Shown one piece after another: positions 34,850-42,137 of a DNA stretch of 64,000 nt (the first letter of the stretch is position 1; each line of letters opens with the position of its first letter). Source of the DNA: an uncultured Chloroflexota bacterium. Its GTDB lineage: Bacteria; Chloroflexota; Anaerolineae; Aggregatilineales; Phototrophicaceae. The stretch lies in contig CALJKV010000023.1 in NCBI GenBank assembly GCA_937974245.1, positions 1 to 64,000 on the forward strand. The letters run 5' to 3'. The translations under genes and the position numbers were made by a program. The notes under the pieces were generated by a model. That model was not told the origin of the DNA. It searched no databases and saw nothing but the letters and a program-made list of their open reading frames with translations.

Positions 34850-35788
34850 ATGGCAGAAATTCACGTCCGAGCGGCCTTATTGGATGATACGCAAGGGATC
34901 AGTATATTGTTCCGCGCCGGTATTCCCGTATGGCAGCGCATTGACATCGCCGGGCAAGTGCAGGATGTCCCATACGATCAATTGTCTATTTATGAACGCT
35001 GGTTGCATGGCGGCCCCTGGATGAGCGTCGAAACCGGGGCGCTGCATGTGAGCCACCTCTTGCGCGGCGCCGGGCTGCCGATTGTGGCGGTTCTGGATGA
35101 CCTTATCGTGGGATATGCCGAGGCCTACCACAGTGCGGAACCCGCTCCATTTGGCGACCATCTGCATCTGACGAATCTGACCAGCCGTGATTCGGCAGTG
35201 CGTGAGGCGCTGGCACGGCACGTCCTGGAACAAGCGGCGGTGTCTGCTTGCCAGCGAGTCACCGTCAGCAGCATCGCCCATGATGACCAGGCATTTCAAT
35301 TGCACCAAACGTTTGGGATGCAGCCCCTGGCGCGTATCCACCGGGTCAACCTGCCCGCGAAAACCGGTCAGGTGTTTTACCAATCAACCGAGCACACCAG
35401 CGCAAATCCGGCGCAAATCAATTCATGGCACATGCCGCTGGGACGGTGGGAAAGCGCCCGCCAACAATGGGAAACGCTCTGGCCGCGCACCTGGATCGCC
35501 ATGCCAGAAATACGACAGCGCCCAACCAAGCGTCTCTACCTGACGTCTGCCGGACAGGACTCTTATGTCTTTGTGCGACAGCAGCTTTATGCTCCACGCA
35601 GCGCCGAGGTGTTTTGTTGGACACCCAAGCCACTGCCAGGGCAAATCCTGAGCGCTATCCGTGATTGGAGCCACCGGGAAGGCTACCGGACACTGGTGCT
35701 GGGGGTAACGGATGCCACTCTCAAGGCGCTGGGAGCAGAAGCAGAACCGGATGGTTACTACCAGGATATTTATGCAGTGGATGTGTAG
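34850..35788 (+). CDS. GNAT family N-acetyltransferase-like protein
   Basis: The 312-residue protein starts with an N-acetyltransferase module: EIHVRAALLDDTQGISILFRAG, LPIVAVLDDLIVGYAEAYHSAEP, HLHLTNLTSRDSAVREALARHVLEQAAVSACQRVTVSS and FGMQPLARIHRV. The acetyl-CoA P-loop (Q/RxxGxG/A) is not well formed, so activity is uncertain. The second half (about 185-312) looks like another GNAT-type half. GAGGAAAG precedes the start at about 12 nt. No substrate can be predicted. Confidence 0.72.
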   Translation: MAEIHVRAALLDDTQGISILFRAGIPVWQRIDIAGQVQDVPYDQLSIYERWLHGGPWMSVETGALHVSHLLRGAGLPIVAVLDDLIVGYAEAYHSAEPAPFGDHLHLTNLTSRDSAVREALARHVLEQAAVSACQRVTVSSIAHDDQAFQLHQTFGMQPLARIHRVNLPAKTGQVFYQSTEHTSANPAQINSWHMPLGRWESARQQWETLWPRTWIAMPEIRQRPTKRLYLTSAGQDSYVFVRQQLYAPRSAEVFCWTPKPLPGQILSAIRDWSHREGYRTLVLGVTDATLKALGAEAEPDGYYQDIYAVDV

Positions 35789-35813
35789 TGAGTCGCCCAC
35801 ACTTCTTGCCTCT

Positions 35814-35841
35814 TTGGGTTTCAGGCCGGATTGTGCGATAA
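35814..35841 (+). promoter_or_regulatory. Promoter of the phosphoribosyltransferase gene
   Basis: TTGGGT (35814-35819) lies 16 bp before GATAAT (35836-35841), which is preceded by TGC as in extended -10 promoters. The 13-mer ATTGTGCGATAAT recurs before the gene at 58258. Confidence 0.5.
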
Positions 35842-35901
35842 TAGCGCCTCTACTTGGTAGACACCTGTGTTTTATCAACAACATGATGAAGGGAGTGGTA
35901 T

Positions 35902-36426
35902 ATGGCGAGTTCTCAAAGACCGATACGGCATGAGCTGTTGACGTGGGCAGATGTAGACAAACTGGTGGATGTAATGCTGCCATCCCTCAAAGCTGCCGGA
36001 ATGTTCGACGCCATGATTCTCATTACGCGCGGCGGGATTATCCCTGGTGGACTGCTGGCGGAAGCACTCGGCATCCGGCATCTGCTCACGGCTGCCGTTG
36101 ACTTTCCGTCAACCGAGACTGCTGGGCTGATGGCCTGGCCGTCATTTTTGCAGTTTCCCAATGCCGAACTTTTGCAAGGACGGCGGGCACTGATTGTGGA
36201 CGATGTGTGGGGCAGTGGGCGCACCAGCACAGCGGTACGGGGCCGGGCGCAGTCTGCTGGCGCTCAGACGTTTACCTGCGTCTTTCATTACAATCCATAC
36301 CGTTCCCTGTTCAACAATGCGGAACCGGATTTTTATGGCGCGATTACCGATGCGTATATCGTGTACCCCTGGGAGGTTGACCGGGGATTGCGCGGCATTC
36401 AGACAGCGATGCCAGAGGCCAACTAA
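35902..36426 (+). CDS. Phosphoribosyltransferase family protein
   Basis: The 174-residue protein has the type I PRTase fold: ILITRGGIIPGGLLAEALGI (about 36-55) and the PRPP-binding motif ALIVDDVWGSGRTSTAVRGR (about 97-116), plus the C-terminal VYPWEVDRG, reminiscent of xanthine/hypoxanthine phosphoribosyltransferases of the GPT type. The nucleobase is not certain. It ends 180 bp before the PadR gene. Confidence 0.88.
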   Translation: MASSQRPIRHELLTWADVDKLVDVMLPSLKAAGMFDAMILITRGGIIPGGLLAEALGIRHLLTAAVDFPSTETAGLMAWPSFLQFPNAELLQGRRALIVDDVWGSGRTSTAVRGRAQSAGAQTFTCVFHYNPYRSLFNNAEPDFYGAITDAYIVYPWEVDRGLRGIQTAMPEAN

Positions 36427-36530
36427 GGCGGTCTGTACGAACAACAACGTTGCTGTTATAATGTTGATGGAAATTTATTTAAATTGCAACAGATAATGTT
36501 GTGTAATTCATACTTAGTAAAAACCGTTTT

Positions 36531-36556
36531 ATATCTCAAGGCGCTTGAAGCGATAT
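36531..36556 (+). promoter_or_regulatory. Nested palindrome before the PadR gene
   Basis: Within the 140-bp leader of the PadR gene an inner TCAAG-GCG-CTTGA palindrome (36536-36548) is flanked by an outer ATATC/GATAT pair (36531-36535, 36552-36556). A possible -10 (TATAAT) lies at 36457-36462. It is a candidate operator for autorepression by PadR. Confidence 0.45.
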
Positions 36557-36608
36557 ATCTCGAAAGGATATACTCCAACCTATCTGTTGGCTGTATTCTT
36601 TGAGATCT

Positions 36609-37139
36609 ATGTCACATCGCTACTTGATTTTAGGGTTATTAACGGAATGCCCGATGTCGGGTTACGATATTAAAAAACGGGTGAACTACGCGCTCAAAGC
36701 GATAGCGAATGCCAGTTATGGCACCCTCTACCCCACACTTCACAAGCTGCTGGAAGAAGGCGCGGTTGAAGTGAATGAAATTGCACAGGTAGGGCGACCC
36801 TCCAAAAAGATATATCGTATTACGGAAAAGGGTGAGGCAGAACTCCGGGACTGGCTCAAGCAGTCACCGGCCTCAGACCAGATTCGCCGTGAGTTTCTAC
36901 TCAAATTGTATCTGGCACATGACCTGTCCGCCGCCGAACTAGGGGCACTGATGAAGGCGCGTCGTGACGAAGTGACGCACACACTTGAAGCGCTTCGTGA
37001 TGAACGCGTCGCCGCCCAAACATTACAGCAAGTTTGGGTAATTGATTACGCTATGCAACTGAGCGAAGCCGAATTAGAATGGATTGAAGGCATTCAAACA
37101 CAGATTGCTGCCAACACCCGGGTGGCCTCCCCCGCGTAA
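36609..37139 (+). CDS. PadR family transcriptional regulator
   Basis: The ATG at 36609 gives 176 residues. The N-terminal winged helix matches PadR: LGLLTECPMSGYDIKKRVNYALKAIANASYGTLYPTLHKLLEEGAVEVN (about 8-58), followed by RPSKKIYRITEKGEAELRDWL and a long C-terminal dimerisation helix region of the Vir_act_alpha_C type. PadR proteins usually repress detoxification or transport genes and often themselves. It precedes the S1-domain gene by 75 bp on the same strand. Confidence 0.92.
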   Translation: MSHRYLILGLLTECPMSGYDIKKRVNYALKAIANASYGTLYPTLHKLLEEGAVEVNEIAQVGRPSKKIYRITEKGEAELRDWLKQSPASDQIRREFLLKLYLAHDLSAAELGALMKARRDEVTHTLEALRDERVAAQTLQQVWVIDYAMQLSEAELEWIEGIQTQIAANTRVASPA

Positions 37140-37213
37140 ATTATGAATCGAGGCTTGTCGCGATTATATCTCATTGTATAATGAGACCCATTTCCCATAA
37201 GGTAGGTAGGTTA

Positions 37214-38512
37214 ATGAGCTTGTCGCATTCGGATAACGAACAAGAAAAAGATTTTGGGGCGGAATTCCGGGAGTTGTTGGAATCTTCGTTTGCGTATTTG
37301 CCACCGCGTCGTGGTGAGATTCGGAACGCCATCATTCTGCAAATCGCCCCCCGCGAAATCATCGTGGATATGGGTGTAAAGCAGGATGGTATTGTGCCAT
37401 CCACCGACCTGGAACGCCTCGATCCCGAATTTCGCAAAAGCCTTGAGGTTGGCGCTGAAGTTCCGGTTTATGTGATGAACCCCCGTGACCAGGATGATAA
37501 CCTGATCGTTTCGATCAATATGGGTCTGCAACAGTACGATTGGCAGAAAGCCCGTAAACTCCTGGAGTCGGAAGAAGTCGTTTCGGTCATCGTCACCGGG
37601 CATAACCGGGGTGGTATCCTGGTGCGCTGGAATCGGCTGGAAGGGTTTATCCCCAGCTCGCATCTGGTATCGTCCAGTTACTCTAATGACCAGCGCGACG
37701 CCTGGAATGAACTGCTGGGGCGGGAACTGGTCGTCAAAGTGATTGAGGTTGACCAGGATCGGCGCCGGTTGATCTTCAGTGAGCGCGAAGCACAGAAAGA
37801 ATGGCGTGCCCAGCAAAAGGCGCGGCTTCTGGCTGAACTGAAAGAAGGCGATGTGGTGCAGGGGACGGTTACCGGCCTGCGTGACTTCGGCGCGTTCGTC
37901 AACCTGGGCGGCGCTGACGGCCTGATCCATGTCAGTGAATTGGCCTGGCATCGTGTTGACCATCCGCGTGATGTCCTCAAGGTGGGCGATGTGATTGATG
38001 TCTACGTCCTCAACCTCGATCGTAATTCGAACCGGATTGCCCTGAGCCGGAAACGCCTCTTGAGCGACCCCTGGGACGATGCCCAACAGCAGTATCACGA
38101 AGGGCAGTTGGTCGAAGGTGTTGTCACCAACGTAGTGGATTTTGGCGCTTTCATCGCGCTGGATAACGGCCTGGAAGGGCTGCTCCATCTGAGCGAGATG
38201 GGCGACGGTTCACTCAAGGAACCCTATTCTTACGTCAAGAAGGGGGATCGCCTGAGCCTGCGAATCAGCCACCTGGAACCGGAAAAGCGGCGGGTTGGTT
38301 TTACGCAGCGCTGGGGGATGGACATGGAAGCCGCTGAAACCCCGGCAGAAGACAGCGCTGAGGCGGTGGCCGAGGAGGCCGCTCGTGAAGCTACCGACGT
38401 AGCCGAGGAAGTTGCTCCCGAAGTGACCGACGTATCCGAGCCTGTGGTCAATGAGGCTGATGAAGTGGCAACCGACGACAGTGGTGAAGAAGAAGATACG
38501 ACTGAAGGGTAG
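37214..38512 (+). CDS. rpsA: 30S ribosomal protein S1 homologue with four S1 domains
   Basis: A GGTAGGTAGG ribosome-binding region precedes the ATG at 37214 (432 residues; an ATG at 37181 is less likely). Four S1 OB-fold repeats are visible at about residues 35-100, 115-185, 205-275 and 290-360 (for example VVQGTVTGLRDFGAFVNLGGADGLIHVSELAWHRV). The tail (about 370-432) is very acidic and rich in Ala, Glu and Val. Bacterial S1 proteins with four domains act in mRNA binding by the 30S subunit. A tail of this kind is not usual in the family. It ends at a strong intrinsic terminator. Confidence 0.92.
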   Translation: MSLSHSDNEQEKDFGAEFRELLESSFAYLPPRRGEIRNAIILQIAPREIIVDMGVKQDGIVPSTDLERLDPEFRKSLEVGAEVPVYVMNPRDQDDNLIVSINMGLQQYDWQKARKLLESEEVVSVIVTGHNRGGILVRWNRLEGFIPSSHLVSSSYSNDQRDAWNELLGRELVVKVIEVDQDRRRLIFSEREAQKEWRAQQKARLLAELKEGDVVQGTVTGLRDFGAFVNLGGADGLIHVSELAWHRVDHPRDVLKVGDVIDVYVLNLDRNSNRIALSRKRLLSDPWDDAQQQYHEGQLVEGVVTNVVDFGAFIALDNGLEGLLHLSEMGDGSLKEPYSYVKKGDRLSLRISHLEPEKRRVGFTQRWGMDMEAAETPAEDSAEAVAEEAAREATDVAEEVAPEVTDVSEPVVNEADEVATDDSGEEEDTTEG

Positions 38513-38537
38513 CCTTCACTCATTACAGTAATGCCTG

Positions 38538-38564
38538 GGCGGATACAGAATGTATCCGCCTTTT
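38538..38564 (+). terminator. Intrinsic terminator after the S1 gene
   Basis: GGCGGATACA and TGTATCCGCC (38538-38547, 38551-38560) form a perfect 10-bp stem with a GAA loop followed by TTTT. Confidence 0.92.
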
Positions 38565-38637
38565 GATTCCGGCAAAATTGTTTTTGCGTTACAATGTATC
38601 TTAACAAGCTGAATTGCTTCTCGATCAGGAGTTTTGC

Positions 38638-39042
38638 GTGTCCTCAACCATTTGGGCGCTTGTTGTAGAAGATGATGCTCACCAGCTCATGGTGCTTTCC
38701 GCCATCCTCAATAACATGGGATTCTCGTTTAAGCGCAATACCACCGGGAACAACGTCCGAGAGCAGGCGCAGGCGATGTCCCCTACGCCAGACTTTATCA
38801 TCCTGGAACTTGACCTGATGCGCAGGGACCCATTTGAAATCCTGGGGACACTCCACGAGGACGACATGACAGCGCATATTCCGATCATTGTATTAGGTGA
38901 CGAAAAGTGGTTCTACCAGCAGGACCGACTGCGAACCGCCCATTGTGCCGGGTATATCAATAAGCCCATCCCACGCCTGGCGTTTGAACGGCTGATCCAA
39001 CGGGTACTGGATGGCGAAGACCTGTGGCAGGAGCGCACGTGA
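38638..39042 (+). CDS. Pseudo-receiver (response regulator-like) protein
   Basis: AGGAG 7 nt before a GTG at 38638 gives 134 residues. The protein has the receiver fold: VVEDDAHQLMVLSAILNNMGF at the start, PDFIILELDLMRRDPFEIL in the middle, IPIIVLGDEKW and GYINKPI at the end. By alignment the phospho-acceptor Asp of the family is Glu57, the Thr/Ser switch position is Gly, and the Lys is retained. A Glu at this site often mimics the phosphorylated state. It has no output domain. It lies downstream of the S1 gene but beyond its terminator. Confidence 0.82.
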   Translation: MSSTIWALVVEDDAHQLMVLSAILNNMGFSFKRNTTGNNVREQAQAMSPTPDFIILELDLMRRDPFEILGTLHEDDMTAHIPIIVLGDEKWFYQQDRLRTAHCAGYINKPIPRLAFERLIQRVLDGEDLWQERT

Positions 39043-39082
39043 TGCCGGTCAGTCGCCACCCGTAGTGTGCCTGATAGGGTAA

Positions 39083-39856
39083 TCAGTTTTGTGGGACGAG
39101 GAGCGTGATTTCCATCGCGCTGTCGGTCATCACGATGTTTTCCAGGTTATGCTGGTCGCCCAATCGCTGGTTCAGGATCGTATCCAGCACGTCCACCATC
39201 ATGATGAAAAAGTCGGACGTGGCGACCTGAATATACTCGTCGGGCGGGTTCTCCAGGCCGGGAACGGTAATATCCCCGATGGTTATAGACGCAAACGACC
39301 CCGTCATTTCAATCGAAAGCAATACGTGGCCGGTGATATAAGCTTCGCCGCCCAGCGCCGTGAGTTCCACGTCAATTCCTCCCGGCACAAAACTCACCTG
39401 AGCCAATTCGATGGACTGAATCGCGCGGATTTTTAAGTCCACTTCTTCCTGGAACTGGCGCTCGGTGACGATGACATCCGCCATTTGCTGAGGCGTACCG
39501 GGAACGGGTGTACTGCCGGGTGGGGGCGGTGTCAAGGTGGCGTAGCGGGGGGCTTCCTCGACAGCCGCTGTGCCGGTGCTGATGGCGACCTGAGTGGGAT
39601 TCACAGTGAACACCGGAGTCGGTGACGGCGGGTTGGTCGGTGTTGGAGATGGTGTGGTCGTGCTGGTAGGGAGCGGAGTCGCCGTGTCCGTCGGTGGGGG
39701 AGTATTGGTAGGCGCTGGGGTATCCGTTTCAGTGGCGGTGGGGGTGACACTGGGCAAAACGGCCAGCGTCGGGAGTTCCTCATCGGTCTGGGCGGCGGGC
39801 TGGCAGGCAGCTACCAGTAGTACCAGCACACCGATTACCGGGATCAGTCGTTTCAT
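39083..39856 (-). CDS. Lipoprotein with Pro/Thr-rich linker
   Basis: The 257-residue protein has a lipoprotein signal with lipobox LLVAAC (Cys18), an approximately 50-residue linker of TPTPT/PPT type (about 35-85), and a C-terminal folded domain (about 120-257) with no recognised family. The folded part has VIVTERQFQEEVDLKIRAIQSIELAQVSFVPGGIDVELTALGG, similar in flavour to small lipid-binding or LmeA-like sandwiches, but this is weak. It is probably attached to the outer face of the membrane. Confidence 0.68.
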   Translation of the reverse strand: MKRLIPVIGVLVLLVAACQPAAQTDEELPTLAVLPSVTPTATETDTPAPTNTPPPTDTATPLPTSTTTPSPTPTNPPSPTPVFTVNPTQVAISTGTAAVEEAPRYATLTPPPPGSTPVPGTPQQMADVIVTERQFQEEVDLKIRAIQSIELAQVSFVPGGIDVELTALGGEAYITGHVLLSIEMTGSFASITIGDITVPGLENPPDEYIQVATSDFFIMMVDVLDTILNQRLGDQHNLENIVMTDSAMEITLLVPQN

Positions 39857-40316
39857 GAAAGTTCCTTACCTGTACCAAAAAGTCAGTTCCTGTATTTTAG
39901 CAACCGTCTAGCCCCTGGCACAGGTTACGGGTAGTCGTGGGTTTTTGCGGCAAATTTGTGTTTGTGCCAAGATTGCTGCAATTGCTGCAAAATGGGTGGA
40001 TTTGAGGGAAAAATCGGGGGTTAAACCGTGCTGCAAAATAGCGAAATTTGCTGCAAAGCGGTGGGCGTTGCTGCAAAATCGGGCTGAATCCTGGGTTTTG
40101 AGGCGAAAGCGAACATCGTGAAGGGTCGGATTGGCAGAGGGTGTCATAGGGTTAGCATAGCACATTCATGGGGAAAAAGGGTGAATATTTGTTAAAACAT
40201 TTGTTCAAAAATCAACAGGGGATTGTTGGGCGCTGGCTGTGTGATACTGGGCTATTAAACTGCGCTACAAAGACCTGGCACTGTTAGAAAGCAGCCAACA
40301 TGGATAAGTGTATTAT
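39857..40316. other. Intergenic region with TGCTGCAA repeats
   Basis: This 460-bp stretch between two minus-strand genes contains five copies of TGCTGCAA (39974, 39983, 40029, 40049, 40069; the first is TGCTGCAA without the third A). The last three are 20 bp apart. The remaining sequence is AT-rich. A short minus-strand frame (39908-40165) is not convincing as a gene. One imperfect direct repeat (40291-40327) starts at the right edge. Confidence 0.5.
39974..40079. repeat. Cluster of five TGCTGCAA direct repeats
   Basis: The octamer occurs at 39974-39981, 39983-39990, 40029-40036, 40049-40056 and 40069-40076, always in the same orientation. Spacing of the last three is exactly 20 bp, about two helix turns. 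Iteron-like sites or protein-binding arrays have this look; the binder is unknown. Confidence 0.6.
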
Positions 40317-41021
40317 TCATTTCGGGCAGTAGTAAAATTCAAACTTGACTTGCGGAAATTCACTTGCCAGCGTATTCATTTTCATCTCCAATAATTCTTC
40401 ACTAAAAGCAGGGCTTGGAAAAATAGCGGGGTCGGGCTTGAAATAAATTCGAGTTCCCTGTTTCAAAGCACAATCGTCTACTTTATGCAAAGGAGTAATG
40501 ATGTCACCATTAGAACAAGACACGGTGTAGGCTTGGCCTTGACGAACCGTATCAATTCGCAACAACTCCGAAAGAAAATTAAGTAACGTGGCAAAATAAT
40601 CAATAAAGCCAAACTCCTCGTAATATGCTTTCGTGCGTCCACCCGTTTTCATAAACCATTCAAGTAAGTGTGTTAGTGCGGGGGTATCTGGACTCCAATA
40701 CCAAGGAGGGGCAACAGGTAAACCTACGCCATTATCTTCGATGACAATTTCATCTTCCGACTCAAGGGAAACTTTCAATAGACTGCACTCATTTAGCGCA
40801 GCAGGGTCTACAGCCTGTCTCATTACTGTCATCACCAAAACTTGTAGCGCCTCGTTATTCCATTTACTACTTGATGTATTGACATACATCTGAGGCGTCG
40901 CATATATCAACTCTCGAAGGCTTTTATTGAACATCTTGAACTCCTGTATCCCCCGTTATTATGATGATGCGGGATTGCTGGAACGCGGCCAACATGGACG
41001 AACGTATTATTCAGTTTGAGC
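40291..41021. repeat. Imperfect direct repeats flanking the GyrB-like gene
   Basis: A 37-nt segment at 40291-40327 recurs at 40985-41021 in the same orientation with about 29 of 37 bases equal, including GCCAACATGGA and TATTATTCA. They flank the GyrB-like gene, which suggests the gene arrived or duplicated as a unit. On the plus strand each copy begins a short frame MD.. IIQF/IIHF, but no gene continues. Confidence 0.55.
40317..40934 (-). CDS. Stand-alone degenerate GyrB-like GHKL domain protein
   Basis: The 205-residue protein follows the N-terminal ATPase of GyrB/ParE: TPQMYVNT matches RPGMYIG, VLVMTVMRQAVDPAA matches the helix holding the catalytic Glu and the Mg-binding Asn, VIEDNGVGLPV is the G1 box, and QGTRIYFKPDPAIFPSP matches GTTITFKPDPEIF. 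The key residues of the N box are lost: Glu is Thr36 and Asn is Gln40, while Asp67-Asn-Gly-Val-Gly is intact. It stops after the first domain, so there is no transducer or topoisomerase part. It probably binds nucleotide poorly or binds something else. It is AT-rich and lies between direct repeats. Confidence 0.72.
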   Translation of the reverse strand: MFNKSLRELIYATPQMYVNTSSSKWNNEALQVLVMTVMRQAVDPAALNECSLLKVSLESEDEIVIEDNGVGLPVAPPWYWSPDTPALTHLLEWFMKTGGRTKAYYEEFGFIDYFATLLNFLSELLRIDTVRQGQAYTVSCSNGDIITPLHKVDDCALKQGTRIYFKPDPAIFPSPAFSEELLEMKMNTLASEFPQVKFEFYYCPK

Positions 41022-41065
41022 GAGGAATAGTGAAAGCAACGGGAGGCAAGGCACAAAGCACATGA

Positions 41066-41323
41066 TTACATCTTGTCATGAAATACGACTATATGGCCTG
41101 CTTCATTAAAGCGAAACCCTGTCACAATACCTGAGGTTGATCGAAAGGAATACAACTTTGAGTCGTATGGGCTTGAGGTTTTTCTTACAATCCCATAATC
41201 TCGCATCCACTCGAGCACCTCAACCTCAGTCATACCCTCTACAAATCGTAGGACTGCGTCATGTTGTGTATACAAATCCACAAGTATAAACTCTGACACG
41301 TCATTTTGCCTCAGATAGCTCAT
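41066..41323 (-). CDS. Small hypothetical protein
   Basis: The frame is open from 41389; the start at 41323 (85 residues) is preferred because 41389 lies in a hairpin, but neither has a ribosome-binding site. The protein begins MSYLRQNDVSEFILVDLYTQ and ends with a beta-rich segment (YSFRSTSGIVTGFRFNEAGHIVVFHD). It shows no known family. It may be a real gene or a decayed one in this accessory region. Confidence 0.45.
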   Translation of the reverse strand: MSYLRQNDVSEFILVDLYTQHDAVLRFVEGMTEVEVLEWMRDYGIVRKTSSPYDSKLYSFRSTSGIVTGFRFNEAGHIVVFHDKM

Positions 41324-41364
41324 GACACAGCGCCAAGTTGGTTCGATTGTCACGCCATGCCGTC

Positions 41365-41388
41365 TGCCGGGCATTAAAATACCCGGCA
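41365..41388. repeat. Palindrome at the start of the small gene
   Basis: GCCGGG and CCCGGC (41366-41371, 41382-41387) extend to a 9-bp stem with one mismatch and a TAAA loop. Its place suggests a terminator or REP-like palindrome rather than a coding start. Confidence 0.5.
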
Positions 41389-41449
41389 AGATGTTTCAAA
41401 CCTGCTGAAGAGGTTCTGGATTCTGCGGGACGAAATGAGCCTCTTTTAT

Positions 41450-41519
41450 GGACAGGGCAGGCCCTGTCCCTACCAGTCTGTTGACATCTGGTTTCGTAGG
41501 GATGAGGCCTGCCTCGTCC
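41450..41519. repeat. Pair of inverted REP palindromes (BIME-like)
   Basis: REP1 (41450-41473) has a perfect 9-bp palindrome GGACAGGGC/GCCCTGTCC followed by CTAC; REP2 (41496-41519) has the same plan in the opposite orientation, starting GTAGGG and with a palindrome ATGAGGC/GCCTCGT. They face each other with 22 bp between. REP2 forms the last codons of the lipoprotein gene at 41470-42048. Confidence 0.82.
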
Positions 41520-42048
41520 GTTGGGGATTTATCCCCTTGGCGTGGGATACCTCAAAAGCCCACATATACGAATAAGGGTTTCCTGTCATATCGGAAAGTT
41601 CCAGGGATGCAACATGAGAGCCTAAACCCACTTCCCCAATATTGAAGCAGACCGTAATTGGCCCTCCATATAAGCCCAGTATTTCCCCATTATCCTTGAA
41701 TATTGGATAAGCCATACGTGCAACCATAATCGTTACTTCAGCTTCTGCTATAACCTGATTATCGACAGCCAGTTGAATGCTATCTATCAAGTGTTCAGAT
41801 ATTTCATCAGTTAGAAATTGCTGATTCCAAAATGGCCTTTGGGTTATTTGTATACATTGCGTACCAGAATCCGGATTGGATCGGGGTACGGAGATAACAA
41901 ATTCCGGGGTGGGCAACGGATCGTGTAGAAGATATACAGCAGTTTCCTCTAACTGGGAATCTGGAAGATACTGATTATGCGAGCAGGATATACAAAATAA
42001 TACACTTATAGACAATAGTATATTTCTTATTTTTGTGTTCCCACACAT
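41470..42048 (-). CDS. Hypothetical lipoprotein with REP-derived C-terminus
   Basis: The 192-residue protein has an export signal ending CISC (a possible lipobox at Cys22) and a beta-rich mature part with VTIMVARMAYPIFKDNGEILGLYGGPITVCFNIGE. No family is recognised. The last 17 or so codons are read out of the REP palindromes 41470-41519, so the original 3' end was probably replaced when the REP pair inserted. The gene is AT-rich compared with neighbours. Confidence 0.6.
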   Translation of the reverse strand: MCGNTKIRNILLSISVLFCISCSHNQYLPDSQLEETAVYLLHDPLPTPEFVISVPRSNPDSGTQCIQITQRPFWNQQFLTDEISEHLIDSIQLAVDNQVIAEAEVTIMVARMAYPIFKDNGEILGLYGGPITVCFNIGEVGLGSHVASLELSDMTGNPYSYMWAFEVSHAKGINPQRTRQASSLRNQMSTDW

Positions 42049-42094
42049 TGTGTCCTCATCTTACAACTTGACCGATCTGTGCGGCAGTTCAGGG

Positions 42095-42115
42095 GGGAGC
42101 GCGTGTTGCGCTCCC
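42095..42115. repeat. Short palindrome after the lipoprotein gene
   Basis: GGGAGCGC (42095-42102) and GCGCTCCC (42108-42115) form a perfect 8-bp stem with loop GTGTT, 23 bp past the E2 stop codon on the minus strand. It lacks a U-run, so it is probably a REP-like palindrome; it may also end the bkd transcript. Confidence 0.5.
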
Positions 42116-42137
42116 ACACTATCGGAAGACAAGGATT

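Noticed and set aside
37211..38188. Minus-strand 325-codon frame opposite the S1 gene
   Set aside because: Antisense to well-matched S1 repeats.
39908..40165. 85-codon minus-strand frame
   Set aside because: It covers the TGCTGCAA repeat cluster, has no ribosome-binding site and no domain-like composition.
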